Below are positions 7,290 through 16,122 of a stretch of DNA of 64,000 nt, one piece after another (position 1 is the first letter of the stretch; each line of letters opens with the position of its first letter). A program made the position numbers and the translations under genes. A model generated the notes under the pieces. That model did no database searches, was not told the origin of the DNA, and was given only the letters and a program-made list of their open reading frames with translations. Source of the stretch: JAGQIB01 sp041393395 (lineage in GTDB: Bacteria > ARS69); contig JAWKKG010000002.1 of NCBI GenBank assembly GCA_041393395.1, positions 186,001 to 250,000 on the forward strand, read 5' to 3'.

Positions 7290-9827
7290 ATGAAGCTTCC
7301 GTTCGCCCGGCCGGCACTCGGTGCCGCCGCCGTGGGCCTTCTCGTTTCTTTCGCCGTCGGCGTCTCCGCCGCCGACCGCCCCACGGACGGTGTGGCCGAA
7401 TGGCTCGCCGCGAAGGGCGAGTTCTACGCCGCTCACCCGGAGCGCGCCGAAACGCGCGGCTCGGGCTGGAAGCCCTACAACCGCGCGAAGTGGTTCTACG
7501 AGCAGCGACTCGTCGACGGTCTGGCCCCCGCGCCGGACGCGCGGTGGAAGGTGTGGGAGCAGAAGCGGGAGCTCGAGCGCCGGCACGATCTCGGTCGCGG
7601 CGGGAGCCCGACCTGGTTTTCGCTCGGGCCGACCAACTTCTCCGGTCGCATCCTCGACATCGAGTTCGATCCCACGAACACCGCCAACGTCTACGTCGGC
7701 ACCGCGAGCGGCGGACTCTGGAAGAGCACGGACGCGGGCTCGAGCTGGCTTCCCATCTCGGACGAGATTCCGACGATCGCGATCGGTGCCGTGTGTGTGT
7801 TGCCGTGGGCGCCGAACACGATCCTGATCGGCACGGGGGAAGGCGCGAACGGTGACGTCTCCGGCGTCGGCATCCTGAAGTCGACGGACGGCGGCACGAC
7901 TTGGGGCACGACGGACCGCACGCAGCCGATCGAGTCGCTGAACGGCTTCCACGCGATGGTCGCGAATCCGACCACCCACACGATCCTCGCCGGCGACAAG
8001 CAGGGCCTCTGGCGCTCCACGGACGACGGCGACACCTGGCTCGAGGTCACGTCGAACGGCGACTACTTCGACGTGGTGTACAAGCCGGGCGATCCGAACA
8101 CGGCCTACTGCGTGAAGGGCGAGTCGACCGGCGGCAACAACGTCAAGATCTCCACGGACGACGGCCTCACGTGGACGAAGGCCGGCAACGGTCAGCCGCC
8201 GAGCTTCGTGATCGGCAAATCGAAGATCGCGGTGTCCCCGGATCAGCCGGAGTGGATCTACGCGCTCTTCTCCGAGAACAGCCAGAACGGCAACACCACG
8301 GGCGTGTACCTCTCGACCGATGGCGGCGCGAACTGGACCGCCCAGAACACGACGACGAACATCGCCGGCGGCCAGGGCTGGTACAACCTGAGCCTCGCGG
8401 CCGATCCCAACGACGCCACGCGGGTCATCGCGGGCGGCGTGGAGCTGTTCCGATCGCAGAACTCCGGCGTGACCTTCTCGGTGACGGTGAACAGCGCAAT
8501 CGTTCACGTCGATCACCATGCGATCGCGTACGAGCCGGACGATCCGGACGCGGTCTGGGTCGGTTCGGACGGCGGGGTCTGGCGCTCGCACGCCGACGGC
8601 AACTCCACCACGTGGAGCATCCGCAGCACCGGCATCGTTTCGTATCAGTTCTACGACATCTGCGTGAACAACGAGCCGTCGACCTACTACATCATGGGCG
8701 GGACCCAGGACCAGGGGACCGACAAGTGGTCCGGCACCACGTTCTGGAGCGAGGGGCTCGGTGGCGACGGAATGGTGTGTCACATCAATCCGGTGAACGG
8801 GAACACGGTCTTTGCCGAGACCCAGTTCGGAGGCTTGCGGAAGAACACGAACTCCGGCGGGGCCGGCGGCTGGGCATCGATCGTGAACGGCTTCACGGGG
8901 ACGAAGGCGTGGGTCACTCCCTGGGCGGAGGACCAGCTCCAGGGGAATCACCTCTACGCTGCCTCCAGCGCCGGCATCTTCGAGACGGAGAACGGCGGAA
9001 CGAACTGGGTGAACGTCTCGTCGAACCCGGCGAACTGGATCGACTTCTCCGACTTCGACTCCAACACGACCTGGACGGTCGGCGCGTTCGCGACCTACAC
9101 GACGGATCACGGAGTCACGTGGACCCAGTGTTCCCCCTACGGGTTCTCGGCGGGCGGCGGGACGAAGATCCTCGCTCACCCGACGGACCTCGCGTCGGCG
9201 TTCGTCACGTTCTCGGGCTACGGCGCGGTCGCCCACGTGGCCCTCACCACCGACTTCGGCGTCACCTGGTCCGACGTGTCCGGTGACTTCCCGTCCCAGC
9301 CGGTCAACGCGATCGCGGTCGACCCCGAGTTCCCGGACGACTGGTACATCGGGACGGACGTCGGCATCTGGAAGTCCTCGAACGGCGGCGTGAACTGGCT
9401 GCCCTGGGACAACGGTTTCCCGAACGTCGTCGTCTCGGATCTCGAGATCCGCAAGGCGGATCGCAAGCTCGTGGCGGGCACGTACGGTCGCGGCGCGTGG
9501 GAGATGGATCTGCCGCCGACCGGTGCGAGCGACGTCGCGATCGGAATCGGCGGAGGGCCCGCGAGCCTGATGCTCGATTCTCCGCGGCCGAACCCCGTGC
9601 GCGGCGGCACGCTGCTTCGCTGGGCCTCCAAGGTACACGGCTCGGCGTCGCTCGAGATCTACGACGTTTCCGGCCGTCTCGTCTCGAGCCTCGCGGAGAT
9701 CGCGGAAGGCGACGGGATCGTGCGCGAGACTCCCTGGCTCACCGACGACGTGACCTCGGGCGTGTACTTCGCGGTCGTGCGCACCGCGAGCGAGCGCCTC
9801 TCCCGCAAGATGGTCGTGGCGAAATAG
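7290..9827 (+). CDS. Secreted BNR/sortilin-like beta-propeller protein with C-terminal sorting-type domain
   Basis: 845 residues. A signal peptide covers about residues 1-28 (hydrophobic AAAVGLLVSFAVGVSA). The body holds many repeats of the type GGLWKSTDAGSSW, GGTTWGTT, LWRSTDDGDTW, VYLSTDGGANW and IWKSSNGGVNW. These are Asp-box (BNR) blades of sialidase or sortilin-like propellers, without obvious catalytic residues of true sialidases. The last 80 or so residues read as PRPNPVRGG, LEIYDVSGRLV and VTSGVYFAVV with a basic end. This is the FlgD-Ig-like or T9SS-type C-terminal domain used for export or surface attachment in FCB bacteria. GGAG precedes the ATG. A strong terminator follows, so this is probably a one-gene unit. 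The substrate is unknown. Confidence 0.85.
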   Translation: MKLPFARPALGAAAVGLLVSFAVGVSAADRPTDGVAEWLAAKGEFYAAHPERAETRGSGWKPYNRAKWFYEQRLVDGLAPAPDARWKVWEQKRELERRHDLGRGGSPTWFSLGPTNFSGRILDIEFDPTNTANVYVGTASGGLWKSTDAGSSWLPISDEIPTIAIGAVCVLPWAPNTILIGTGEGANGDVSGVGILKSTDGGTTWGTTDRTQPIESLNGFHAMVANPTTHTILAGDKQGLWRSTDDGDTWLEVTSNGDYFDVVYKPGDPNTAYCVKGESTGGNNVKISTDDGLTWTKAGNGQPPSFVIGKSKIAVSPDQPEWIYALFSENSQNGNTTGVYLSTDGGANWTAQNTTTNIAGGQGWYNLSLAADPNDATRVIAGGVELFRSQNSGVTFSVTVNSAIVHVDHHAIAYEPDDPDAVWVGSDGGVWRSHADGNSTTWSIRSTGIVSYQFYDICVNNEPSTYYIMGGTQDQGTDKWSGTTFWSEGLGGDGMVCHINPVNGNTVFAETQFGGLRKNTNSGGAGGWASIVNGFTGTKAWVTPWAEDQLQGNHLYAASSAGIFETENGGTNWVNVSSNPANWIDFSDFDSNTTWTVGAFATYTTDHGVTWTQCSPYGFSAGGGTKILAHPTDLASAFVTFSGYGAVAHVALTTDFGVTWSDVSGDFPSQPVNAIAVDPEFPDDWYIGTDVGIWKSSNGGVNWLPWDNGFPNVVVSDLEIRKADRKLVAGTYGRGAWEMDLPPTGASDVAIGIGGGPASLMLDSPRPNPVRGGTLLRWASKVHGSASLEIYDVSGRLVSSLAEIAEGDGIVRETPWLTDDVTSGVYFAVVRTASERLSRKMVVAK

Positions 9828-9850
9828 TCGCTTCGATCGCGAAGGTCCAC

Positions 9851-9883
9851 GAAGCCCCGGGTCGCTCGCCGACCCGGGGCTTC
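9851..9883 (+). terminator. Rho-independent-like terminator after the propeller gene
   Basis: A perfect 14-base stem (GAAGCCCCGGGTCG, 9851-9864, paired with 9870-9883) closes a five-base loop CTCGC. A short TCT-rich tail follows. It lies 24 bases after the stop at 9827 and ends just before the next gene at 9904. Confidence 0.85.
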
Positions 9884-9903
9884 TCTGCTATCGTGCGGCC
9901 GCG

Positions 9904-11259
9904 ATGAGACTCTTCCTGACCGGGGCCACCGGTTTCGTGGGGCGGGCATTTCTTCGCCGGCTTCCGGCCGACCGCTTCGAATCCGTCACCGCCCTCGTGC
10001 GCGATCCCGCGAAGCGCCCGGAGCTTGCCGGTCTGCACTCCGGTGTCCGCCTGATTCCCGGAGATCTCACCGCATTCCCGGCGGCGGCGCGGGAGGCGGC
10101 GGCCGCTGCGGACGTCGTGCTGCATCTCGCCGCGACCACCGGCAAGGCGCGTGCCGCCGAGCACGAACGTGTGATCGTGGACGGCACGCGCGCCCTGCTC
10201 GAGGCCGTGCAGGAATCGCGACCGCGCTTCGTTCACGTGAGCACGATCGCCGCGACGTATCCGGAACTCGATCACTATCCGTACGGGCGAGCGAAGCGCG
10301 ACGCCGAGGCCCTCGTCCGCGCGAGCGGCCTCGACTGGGCGATCCTCCGCCCCACGATCGTGTTCGGGCCGGGCTCGCCGGTGGGGCGGAGTCTGCGGTC
10401 CCTCGCGTCGGCGCCGGTGCTCCCGCGGTTCGGCGGCGGGCATGCGCGCATGCACCCGGTTCACGTGGACGACGTCGCCGAGGTCCTCGTTCGTCTCCTG
10501 GCGGCCGATCCGCTCGGAGGGCGGACGATCGACTTCGGCGGCCGCGACGTCGTCACGTTCCGGGAGTTCCTCGAGCGGTTGCGGACGGCGATCGGTCGCG
10601 GCGCCGGTCCGGCCGTCTCCATCCCCGTGCGTCCGCTGATCGGAACTCTCGCCGCACTGGAGCGCGTGGCGGGCGACGCGTTGCCGGTGGCCGCCGGGCA
10701 GTTCTACGCGTTCGCGCACGACGGCGTGGCCGCGGTCGACGCGGCCGACTCGCTCGTGCCGCCGCAGGCCGAGCGCCGCGGCGTGCAGGAGATCGTCTCG
10801 GAGCTCGCGACCCCCGCGACTCCGGACTCCGCGTTCCCGGACCCCGCGCCCGCAGACGAAACCCTCGCCCGGGAAGCCCGATTGTTCACCCGACATCTGA
10901 TCGGTCGCGAGCCGCCGTCGTCGGTGATGGCGAAGTACTCGCTGGCGCACGCGCCGGGCCGGCACGGGCCCGGGGGCGGGGACCACGATCGACTCGTGCT
11001 CCTCGCGCGACGCGGCACGTTCGCGACCCGCCTTGCCGACGCCTGGGCCGCGGTGTTCGACCGTGGAGGCGTGCTGCGTCGCAAGCTCGTGCTCCTGCTC
11101 GCGATCCTGGAGAGCACGGGCGAGACGGCGGCGGCCGTCGACACGCCCGACTCCGGCGGCGCGCCGACGTTCTTCCTGCGCGCGGCGCGGGACGGGATCG
11201 TGTTCGTGGCCACTCTCGTGTTCGCCGCACCGTTCGTCTGGGGGAGCCGGCGCCGATGA
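9904..11259 (+). CDS. NAD(P)-dependent SDR epimerase/dehydratase-like protein with an extra C-terminal region
   Basis: 451 residues. Residues 1 to about 300 are an extended or atypical SDR: TGATGFVG at residues 7-14 for NAD(P), VVLHLAATTG, a strand ending HVSTIAATYPE, and YPYGRAKRDAE as the YxxxK site. It also has RPTIVFGPGS and a HPVHVDDVAE loop. The remaining ~150 residues have no motif that I recognise. They include a Pro/Asp-rich linker and a C-terminal hydrophobic stretch, IVFVATLVFAAPFVW, that could be a membrane anchor. The gene overlaps a GMC oxidoreductase by four bases, so the two probably act together on one substrate. The reaction is not clear. Confidence 0.82.
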   Translation: MRLFLTGATGFVGRAFLRRLPADRFESVTALVRDPAKRPELAGLHSGVRLIPGDLTAFPAAAREAAAAADVVLHLAATTGKARAAEHERVIVDGTRALLEAVQESRPRFVHVSTIAATYPELDHYPYGRAKRDAEALVRASGLDWAILRPTIVFGPGSPVGRSLRSLASAPVLPRFGGGHARMHPVHVDDVAEVLVRLLAADPLGGRTIDFGGRDVVTFREFLERLRTAIGRGAGPAVSIPVRPLIGTLAALERVAGDALPVAAGQFYAFAHDGVAAVDAADSLVPPQAERRGVQEIVSELATPATPDSAFPDPAPADETLAREARLFTRHLIGREPPSSVMAKYSLAHAPGRHGPGGGDHDRLVLLARRGTFATRLADAWAAVFDRGGVLRRKLVLLLAILESTGETAAAVDTPDSGGAPTFFLRAARDGIVFVATLVFAAPFVWGSRRR

Positions 11260-12854
11260 GCTGGGTCGTGGTGGGTTCCGGCGCGAGTGCGGTCCACTTC
11301 GCGCAGACGGCGCTCGAGCGCGGGGAGCGCGTCGTGCTCGTGGACGTGGGCCGCGAAGGGCCGGCGCCGGTGCGTCCCGAGGACGGGTTCGAGGACCTCA
11401 AGCGCAACCTCGAGGATCCGGTCGCGCATCTGCTCGGCGAGCGCTTCGAGGCCGTCACGTATCCCGGCGGCGACGGGGAGTACTACGGCTTCCCGCCGAA
11501 CAAGGCGTTCGTGTTCGAGGGCGTCGACGGTTTCGACGTGCGTCCGAACGGTTTCGCGCCGCTGCTGTCCTTCGCGCGCGGCGGGCTCGCCGAAGCGTGG
11601 ACGGGCGGTTCTTTCCCGTTTTCGCGGGCCGAGCTCGGCGGGTTTCCGTTCGCGCCGGACGATCTCGCCGCGCACTACGACCTCGTGGCGGCGCGCATCG
11701 GCATCACCGGCGAGGACGACGATCTCGCGCCGCACGTGCCGGTGCACGCGGGATTGCTGCCACCGTTGCCCCTGGACGAACACTCGCGGCGTCTGCTCGA
11801 GCGCTACCGGTCGCACCGCGATCGCGTGCGGGCGCTCGGTGCGGCGCTGGGACGCTCCCGGGTCGCCGTGTTGCCGGAGGATCGGAACGGGCGATCCGGC
11901 TGCCGTCTGCTCGGGCGATGTCTGCTCGGATGCCCGATCGATTCGCTCTGGACACCGTCCGTCACGTTGCGCGAGCTGCAGGGGCGCCCGGGTTTCGAGT
12001 ACCGACCCGGCCGCCGCGTCACGCGGCTCGACGTGGACTCCGCACGCCGCGTGACGGGCGTCGTCGCCGCGAAACTGGACGGGAGCGGCGAAGAGACGAT
12101 CCCGGCGGAGCGGGTGGCGCTCGCGGCCGGCACGCTCGCGTCCACGAAGATCTTCCTCGAAACCTGGCGCCGCGCGACGGGCGAGAAGCCACGGCTTCCC
12201 GGTCTCATGGACAATCGCCAGGTCCTCATGCCGTTCCTGAACTGGAGCATGATCGGCGAGCGCCACGACCCGCGGACGTACCAGTACCATCAGATCGCGC
12301 TCGCGCTGGCCGAGGACGACCCCACGCAGACGATCCACGGACTCGTGACGACGTTGAAGACGGCGTCCGTCCACCCCGTGGTCCAGGGCGTGCCGCTCGA
12401 CGTCCGCACGGCGCTTCGCGTGTTCCGCAGCGTGCACGCCGCGCTCGGTCTCGTGAACGTGAACTTCCCGGACACCCGCCGCGACGACTGCTGGGTCGGT
12501 CTCGATCCCGCCGCGGGCGACGGCGAGTCCCCGCTGCTCGTGCGGTACGCCCCGCCGGCGGGAGAGGCCGCACGCATCCGGAGCGTGACGTCGCGTGTGT
12601 GCCGCGTGCTCCGCGAGCTCGGCTGCTTCGTGCCGCCGCGCATGAGTCACGTGCGGCCGATGGGTGCCAGCGTGCACTACGCGGGGACGATCCCGATGAC
12701 GCGCGAAGAGCGGCCGTTCACGGCGACCCCGGGCGGCGCGAGCCGAGACGTTGCGGGGCTCTGGTTCGCGGACGGCGCGACGTTCCCCGTGCTCCCCGCC
12801 AAGAACCTCACGTTCACGCTGATGGCGAACGCGTCCCGGATCGCCGCGGCCTAG
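11256..12854 (+). CDS. GMC-family FAD-dependent oxidoreductase
   Basis: 532 residues. The N-terminal WVVVGSGASAVHFA is the FAD-binding GxGxxA/G fold, and ERVVLVDVGRE is the following acidic strand. The FAD-domain return motif is LAAGTLASTKIF. The C-terminal GMC segment contains SVHYAGTIPM, whose His corresponds to the catalytic His, followed by GLWFADGATFPVLPAKNLTFTLMANA, quoted here only as the family end motif region near residues 500-530. GMC enzymes oxidise alcohols, sugars or sterols. There is no signal peptide. Its ATG overlaps the SDR stop by four bases. The stop codon shares a CTAG palindrome with the stop of the opposite-strand gene at 12851. Confidence 0.85.
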   Translation: MSWVVVGSGASAVHFAQTALERGERVVLVDVGREGPAPVRPEDGFEDLKRNLEDPVAHLLGERFEAVTYPGGDGEYYGFPPNKAFVFEGVDGFDVRPNGFAPLLSFARGGLAEAWTGGSFPFSRAELGGFPFAPDDLAAHYDLVAARIGITGEDDDLAPHVPVHAGLLPPLPLDEHSRRLLERYRSHRDRVRALGAALGRSRVAVLPEDRNGRSGCRLLGRCLLGCPIDSLWTPSVTLRELQGRPGFEYRPGRRVTRLDVDSARRVTGVVAAKLDGSGEETIPAERVALAAGTLASTKIFLETWRRATGEKPRLPGLMDNRQVLMPFLNWSMIGERHDPRTYQYHQIALALAEDDPTQTIHGLVTTLKTASVHPVVQGVPLDVRTALRVFRSVHAALGLVNVNFPDTRRDDCWVGLDPAAGDGESPLLVRYAPPAGEAARIRSVTSRVCRVLRELGCFVPPRMSHVRPMGASVHYAGTIPMTREERPFTATPGGASRDVAGLWFADGATFPVLPAKNLTFTLMANASRIAAA

Positions 12855-14689
12855 GGAGCGACCGAGGCGAGGAGCGGATCCCCGTCCGGCACCCGCTGCA
12901 CGACGAGTCCCCACGTGCCCGGACCGGTGTGCGCCCCGATCACGCCGGTGAACGAACCACGCACGGTGTCCACCACGTCGTAGCGGCGGACGAACTCGCG
13001 TGCAGCCTCTTCCGCGGCCGTGGGATCCCCCGCATCGATCAGTCCGAGCCGAACCCGTGCGCCCGGCGGGAGCGTCTTCGTCGCGGCGACGAGGACCTTC
13101 CGGATCGCGTCGCGGGCGCCGCGCGCCCGGTCGGCCTTGTGGATCTGCTCCCCGTCCCAGTGCAGGATCGGGCGCAGCCCGAGGAAGTTCCCGATCACGG
13201 CCTGCGCCTTCGTCACGCGGCCACCCCGGTACAGGTACTCGAGCGTGTCGCACGTGAACGAGATGGTCGTCGCGGCGCGCCAGCGGTCGATCCAGCCGAG
13301 AATCTCGTCCGTGGGGAGGCCGCGCTCCGCGAGTCGGGCGGCGCCGACCGCCATCATGCCGATCCCGATCGATGCGCTGCGCGAGTCCACGATCTCGAGC
13401 CGCTTCTGCGGAGCGAGTCCCACGGCGCTCGTCGCGGACTTGATCGTGCCGGAGAGGACGGCCGAGAGGGTGAGCACGATCACGTCGCGATCCTCACGGA
13501 TGCGATCGAACGCCTCCACGAATGCGCGCGGCGGCGGCTGGCTCGTGGTCGCGGTCTCGCCGGCGGCGACCTTGGCGTAGAACTGCTCGGTCGTGAGGTC
13601 GATCTGGTCACGGAACACGCGGTCGCCGAACAGGATCTGCAGCGGCACCATCTCGATCCCGTGTTCACGTCGCAACGGCTCGGGCAGGTCCGCCGTGGAG
13701 TCCACCACGATCGCGGGCCACGCCGGCTGATCCTGCTTCGGGGTCACGGCCGGGCGCGCGAGCGATCGCTCGTCCCGCTGCCGCTGCATGTCGTCGACCT
13801 TGCGCTCCACGATCGTGCCGAGGCGCTGCGCCTTCGCGAACACTCGGTCGGGATGGTCCGTGTGGATGTGCAACTTGAACACGTGACCGGTGGTGGCCAC
13901 CAGCAGGTAGGAGCCGTCGTCGTGGAAGAGGCGCTTGAGCGCGCCGGTCTCGAACCCCTCGCCACGGCAGATGAGCTCGGTGCAGTAGCGCTCCGTGAGC
14001 TCGCCCTCGTCGAGATCCGTCGGATGGGCGATCGTCCCGTGAAGGTCTTCCTCCGCGAACGTCGGCGGCGGCTCACCGTGCAGAGCGCGACGCACGCCCT
14101 TCATGAAGTTGACCCAGCCCTGCGCGCCGGCGTCCACGACGCCCGCGATCTTCAGCGCGGGGAGCAGATCCGGGGTTCGTGCGAGCGCGTCCTCCGCCGC
14201 GACGATCACGTCGTCCACGAGCTCGCGAATGTTGCGGCCCTGGCGGGCCGCGGCCACGGCGCCGTCACTCGCGGCCCGCATCACGGTGAGCACCGTTCCT
14301 TCCACCGGCTTGTCGATCGCCGCGTACACCGCGCGCGTGGCCTCCGCGAACGCGGCCGCGAGGCCGTGGGCGTCCACGCGCGCCTGTTCGGCGACCGCGC
14401 GCGAGATGCCGAGGAACCAGTGGGCGAAGATGAGCCCGCTGTTGCCCTTGGCGCCGAGGATGCTGGCCTCCGCCACGGACCCCGCGACGACCCCGAGGTC
14501 ACGTTCGGCCCCGTCGCGCACGGCGGCCGCCGTGGCGGCGAGTGACAGGGCCAGGTTCGTGCCCGTGTCACCGTCCGGCACGGGGAACACGTTGAGGCGG
14601 TTCAGCTTGTCGCGCGTATGCAGTACCCAGTCGGACCCGGCGACGACGGCTCGCCCGTAACGTCGCCCATCCACGTAGTCGATACTCAT
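12851..14689 (-). CDS. DAK2-DegV fusion, FakA-FakB-like fatty acid kinase
   Basis: 612 residues. The first ~200 are a DAK2 (FakA-type) nucleotide-binding domain with VFPVPDGDTGTNL, whose Asp39 and Asp41 are the metal ligands. Residues about 210-310 resemble the FakA middle domain (GALKRLFHDDGS, FKLHIHTD). From about 325 on it is a DegV/FakB lipid-binding domain: IVVDSTADLP, LTTEQFY, TSQPPP, and STRS-type VDSRSAS. In Firmicutes FakA and FakB are separate proteins that phosphorylate exogenous fatty acids. Here both lie in one chain, apparently without the C-terminal FakA domain. It is transcribed alone, divergent from the sulfotransferase across a 34-base gap. Fatty acid kinase activity is inferred from the domains. 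Confidence 0.88.
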   Translation of the reverse strand: MSIDYVDGRRYGRAVVAGSDWVLHTRDKLNRLNVFPVPDGDTGTNLALSLAATAAAVRDGAERDLGVVAGSVAEASILGAKGNSGLIFAHWFLGISRAVAEQARVDAHGLAAAFAEATRAVYAAIDKPVEGTVLTVMRAASDGAVAAARQGRNIRELVDDVIVAAEDALARTPDLLPALKIAGVVDAGAQGWVNFMKGVRRALHGEPPPTFAEEDLHGTIAHPTDLDEGELTERYCTELICRGEGFETGALKRLFHDDGSYLLVATTGHVFKLHIHTDHPDRVFAKAQRLGTIVERKVDDMQRQRDERSLARPAVTPKQDQPAWPAIVVDSTADLPEPLRREHGIEMVPLQILFGDRVFRDQIDLTTEQFYAKVAAGETATTSQPPPRAFVEAFDRIREDRDVIVLTLSAVLSGTIKSATSAVGLAPQKRLEIVDSRSASIGIGMMAVGAARLAERGLPTDEILGWIDRWRAATTISFTCDTLEYLYRGGRVTKAQAVIGNFLGLRPILHWDGEQIHKADRARGARDAIRKVLVAATKTLPPGARVRLGLIDAGDPTAAEEAAREFVRRYDVVDTVRGSFTGVIGAHTGPGTWGLVVQRVPDGDPLLASVAP

Positions 14690-14723
14690 GGACCCATCGT
14701 AACAGACCGGTTACCGTGCCGCG

Positions 14724-15494
14724 ATGCGCATCGTCATCCTCGGCCAGAACCGAAGCGGTACCACGGCGATCTACTCGCTCCTGCGCGACTCCTGGCAGGC
14801 GGCGGGCGGCGACCCCGTGCTGCAGTTCGAGCCGCCGCACGGTTCCGCGCCGGTCCCGCCCCCGGATACCGACGCGCTCGTGAAGGTCCTGTTCGTGCCG
14901 GGCCGTTTCGCGCCGATCGCCTACGCCGGCTTCGAGCGTTGTCTGCTCGTGCTCCGTGACCCGCGCGACGTGCTCGTGAGCCAGCTCCTGTATTCGCTCC
15001 ACAACTCGGTGCTCGCTCGCGACGCCGCCAAGGCGAATGCGTTTCTCGCGGCACTCGCCGGCAAGGAGGCCGACCCGGCGGGAGTCCCGCTGGTCTCGCT
15101 GTTCCGCACGCTGTTCGCGCTCGACCCGAACATCGACTGGGATCGCTACCTGGAGCGCGTCCGCTACGCGGCCGAGTGGAACGACGACGGCTGGTTCCAC
15201 GTTCGCTACGAAGAGTTCGTCGACGGCGAGCGTGAGGACCTCGAACGCCAGGTGGGCTTCCGCCTCCTCCCCGAGGCCGTCGTGGATGCCGGCCACCGGC
15301 GTGTCGTTCGGACCAAGACGCACGGCCTGTGGCGGCAGTGGTTCACGCCCGAGGACGTCGAGTTCTTCGACTCGACCGTCCGCCCGTACTGCGAGCGCTT
15401 TGGCTACGACGCCGATGCGGAGCCGGATGAGAATCCGGTGATCGAGACGTCGCATGCGACGGAGTATGTGAGGCGGCTTCTTACGTCGCGGTAG
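14724..15494 (+). CDS. Sulfotransferase-family protein
   Basis: 256 residues. The N-terminal strand and loop IVILGQNRSGTTAIYSLL is a 5'-phosphosulfate (PSB) P-loop as in PAPS-dependent sulfotransferases. LVLRDPRDVLVSQ is the 3'-phosphate binding motif. FHVRYEEFVDG matches the later family segment that positions PAP. The acceptor cannot be told. There is no signal peptide or membrane segment. It is the last gene before the repeat island, which starts two bases after the stop codon. Its promoter must lie in the 34-base divergent gap with the DAK2-DegV gene. Confidence 0.82.
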   Translation: MRIVILGQNRSGTTAIYSLLRDSWQAAGGDPVLQFEPPHGSAPVPPPDTDALVKVLFVPGRFAPIAYAGFERCLLVLRDPRDVLVSQLLYSLHNSVLARDAAKANAFLAALAGKEADPAGVPLVSLFRTLFALDPNIDWDRYLERVRYAAEWNDDGWFHVRYEEFVDGEREDLERQVGFRLLPEAVVDAGHRRVVRTKTHGLWRQWFTPEDVEFFDSTVRPYCERFGYDADAEPDENPVIETSHATEYVRRLLTSR

Positions 15495-15496
15495 GC

Positions 15497-15708
15497 TTCT
15501 GCGCTGTGTCGGTCTCGAGTCGAAGCCGGGGGAGTCCTGTTCGCGGGGTTTCTGCGCTGTGTCGTTCTCGATTCGAAGCCTCGGGGGAGTCCTGCTCGCG
15601 GGGTTTCTGCGCTGTGTCGGTCTCGATTCGAAGCCTCGGGGGAGTCCTGTTCGCGGGGTTTCTGCGCTGTGTCGGTCTCGATTCGAAGCCGGGGGAGTCC
15701 TGTTCGCG
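15497..15708. repeat. Tandem array of four TIR-derived units (53, 55, 55 and about 49 bases)
   Basis: Units start at 15497, 15550, 15605 and 15660 with TTCTGCGCTGTGTCGG and run through GTCTCGATTCGAAGCC to GGGGGAGTCCTGTTCGCG. Units 2 and 3 carry a two-base TC insertion. The last unit merges into the left end of the 163-base element at 15671. Each unit is the 39-base terminal repeat of that element plus a constant 15-base spacer, GGGTTTCTGCGCTGT. Because the spacers are constant it is not a CRISPR array. Confidence 0.92.
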
Positions 15709-15833
15709 AACGGTTCGCTCGGCCGTCCATGGCCTCGCTCACCTCGTCGCGGCGACGGCTCTACCGTCCGTGGTTCCGCATCGTCGCCGCGGCGTCGCGA
15801 ACAGGACTCCCCCGGCTCCGACTCGAGCCCGAC
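15671..15833 (+). mobile_element. MITE-like 163-base element, copy 1
   Basis: The ends are 39-base inverted repeats, 15671-15709 and 15795-15833, matching at 36 of 39 positions by my reading. They begin GTCGG and end near the core with GAGTCCTGTTCGCGA. The 85-base core (15710-15794) contains small palindromes such as CGTCGCGGCGACG. The core is 84/85 identical to that of copy 2 in reverse orientation. No open frame of its own encodes a transposase, so if mobile it would depend on a transposase elsewhere. The classification as MITE-like is inference from structure. Confidence 0.75.
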
Positions 15834-16122
15834 CCGCTTCGGTGAGCCTGAGAGGTTGCTCACTCGTCTTGGGCGCGAACATGTCGCCTCCGAACGACCG
15901 CGTCACTGCGGTGCCGATCCGCACTGCCCATCCTGCGGCTGACGGCGGCGAGATCTCGCCGGCACCATCAAGTTTGTCGGGCACGGGCCACGCACCCGCG
16001 TGCCCGGTCCCGCTGGGAGACTGTCGTCCCGAGAGCTGATCGCGCCGCGGGCCTTCGCTGGCGCGGAGCCGATGTGCGTGTGTCCACGGCGTCGAACTGA
16101 TCTCCCAGGCATCAGGAAGCGT
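15834..16122. other. Spacer between the two inverted elements
   Basis: 289 bases that show no recognisable gene. A hairpin pairs CGGGCACG (15978-15985) with CGTGCCCG (15999-16006). Open frames across this stretch come from the GC bias and the repeats. Confidence 0.5.

Noticed and set aside
6390..9638. A 1082-codon open frame on the minus strand
   Set aside because: It is the shadow of the propeller gene and its neighbours: Arg/Gly/Val-rich, no domain, and opposite to clear proteins.
15497..15708. CRISPR array
   Set aside because: Spacers are constant and only 15 bases long, and no cas gene is near.
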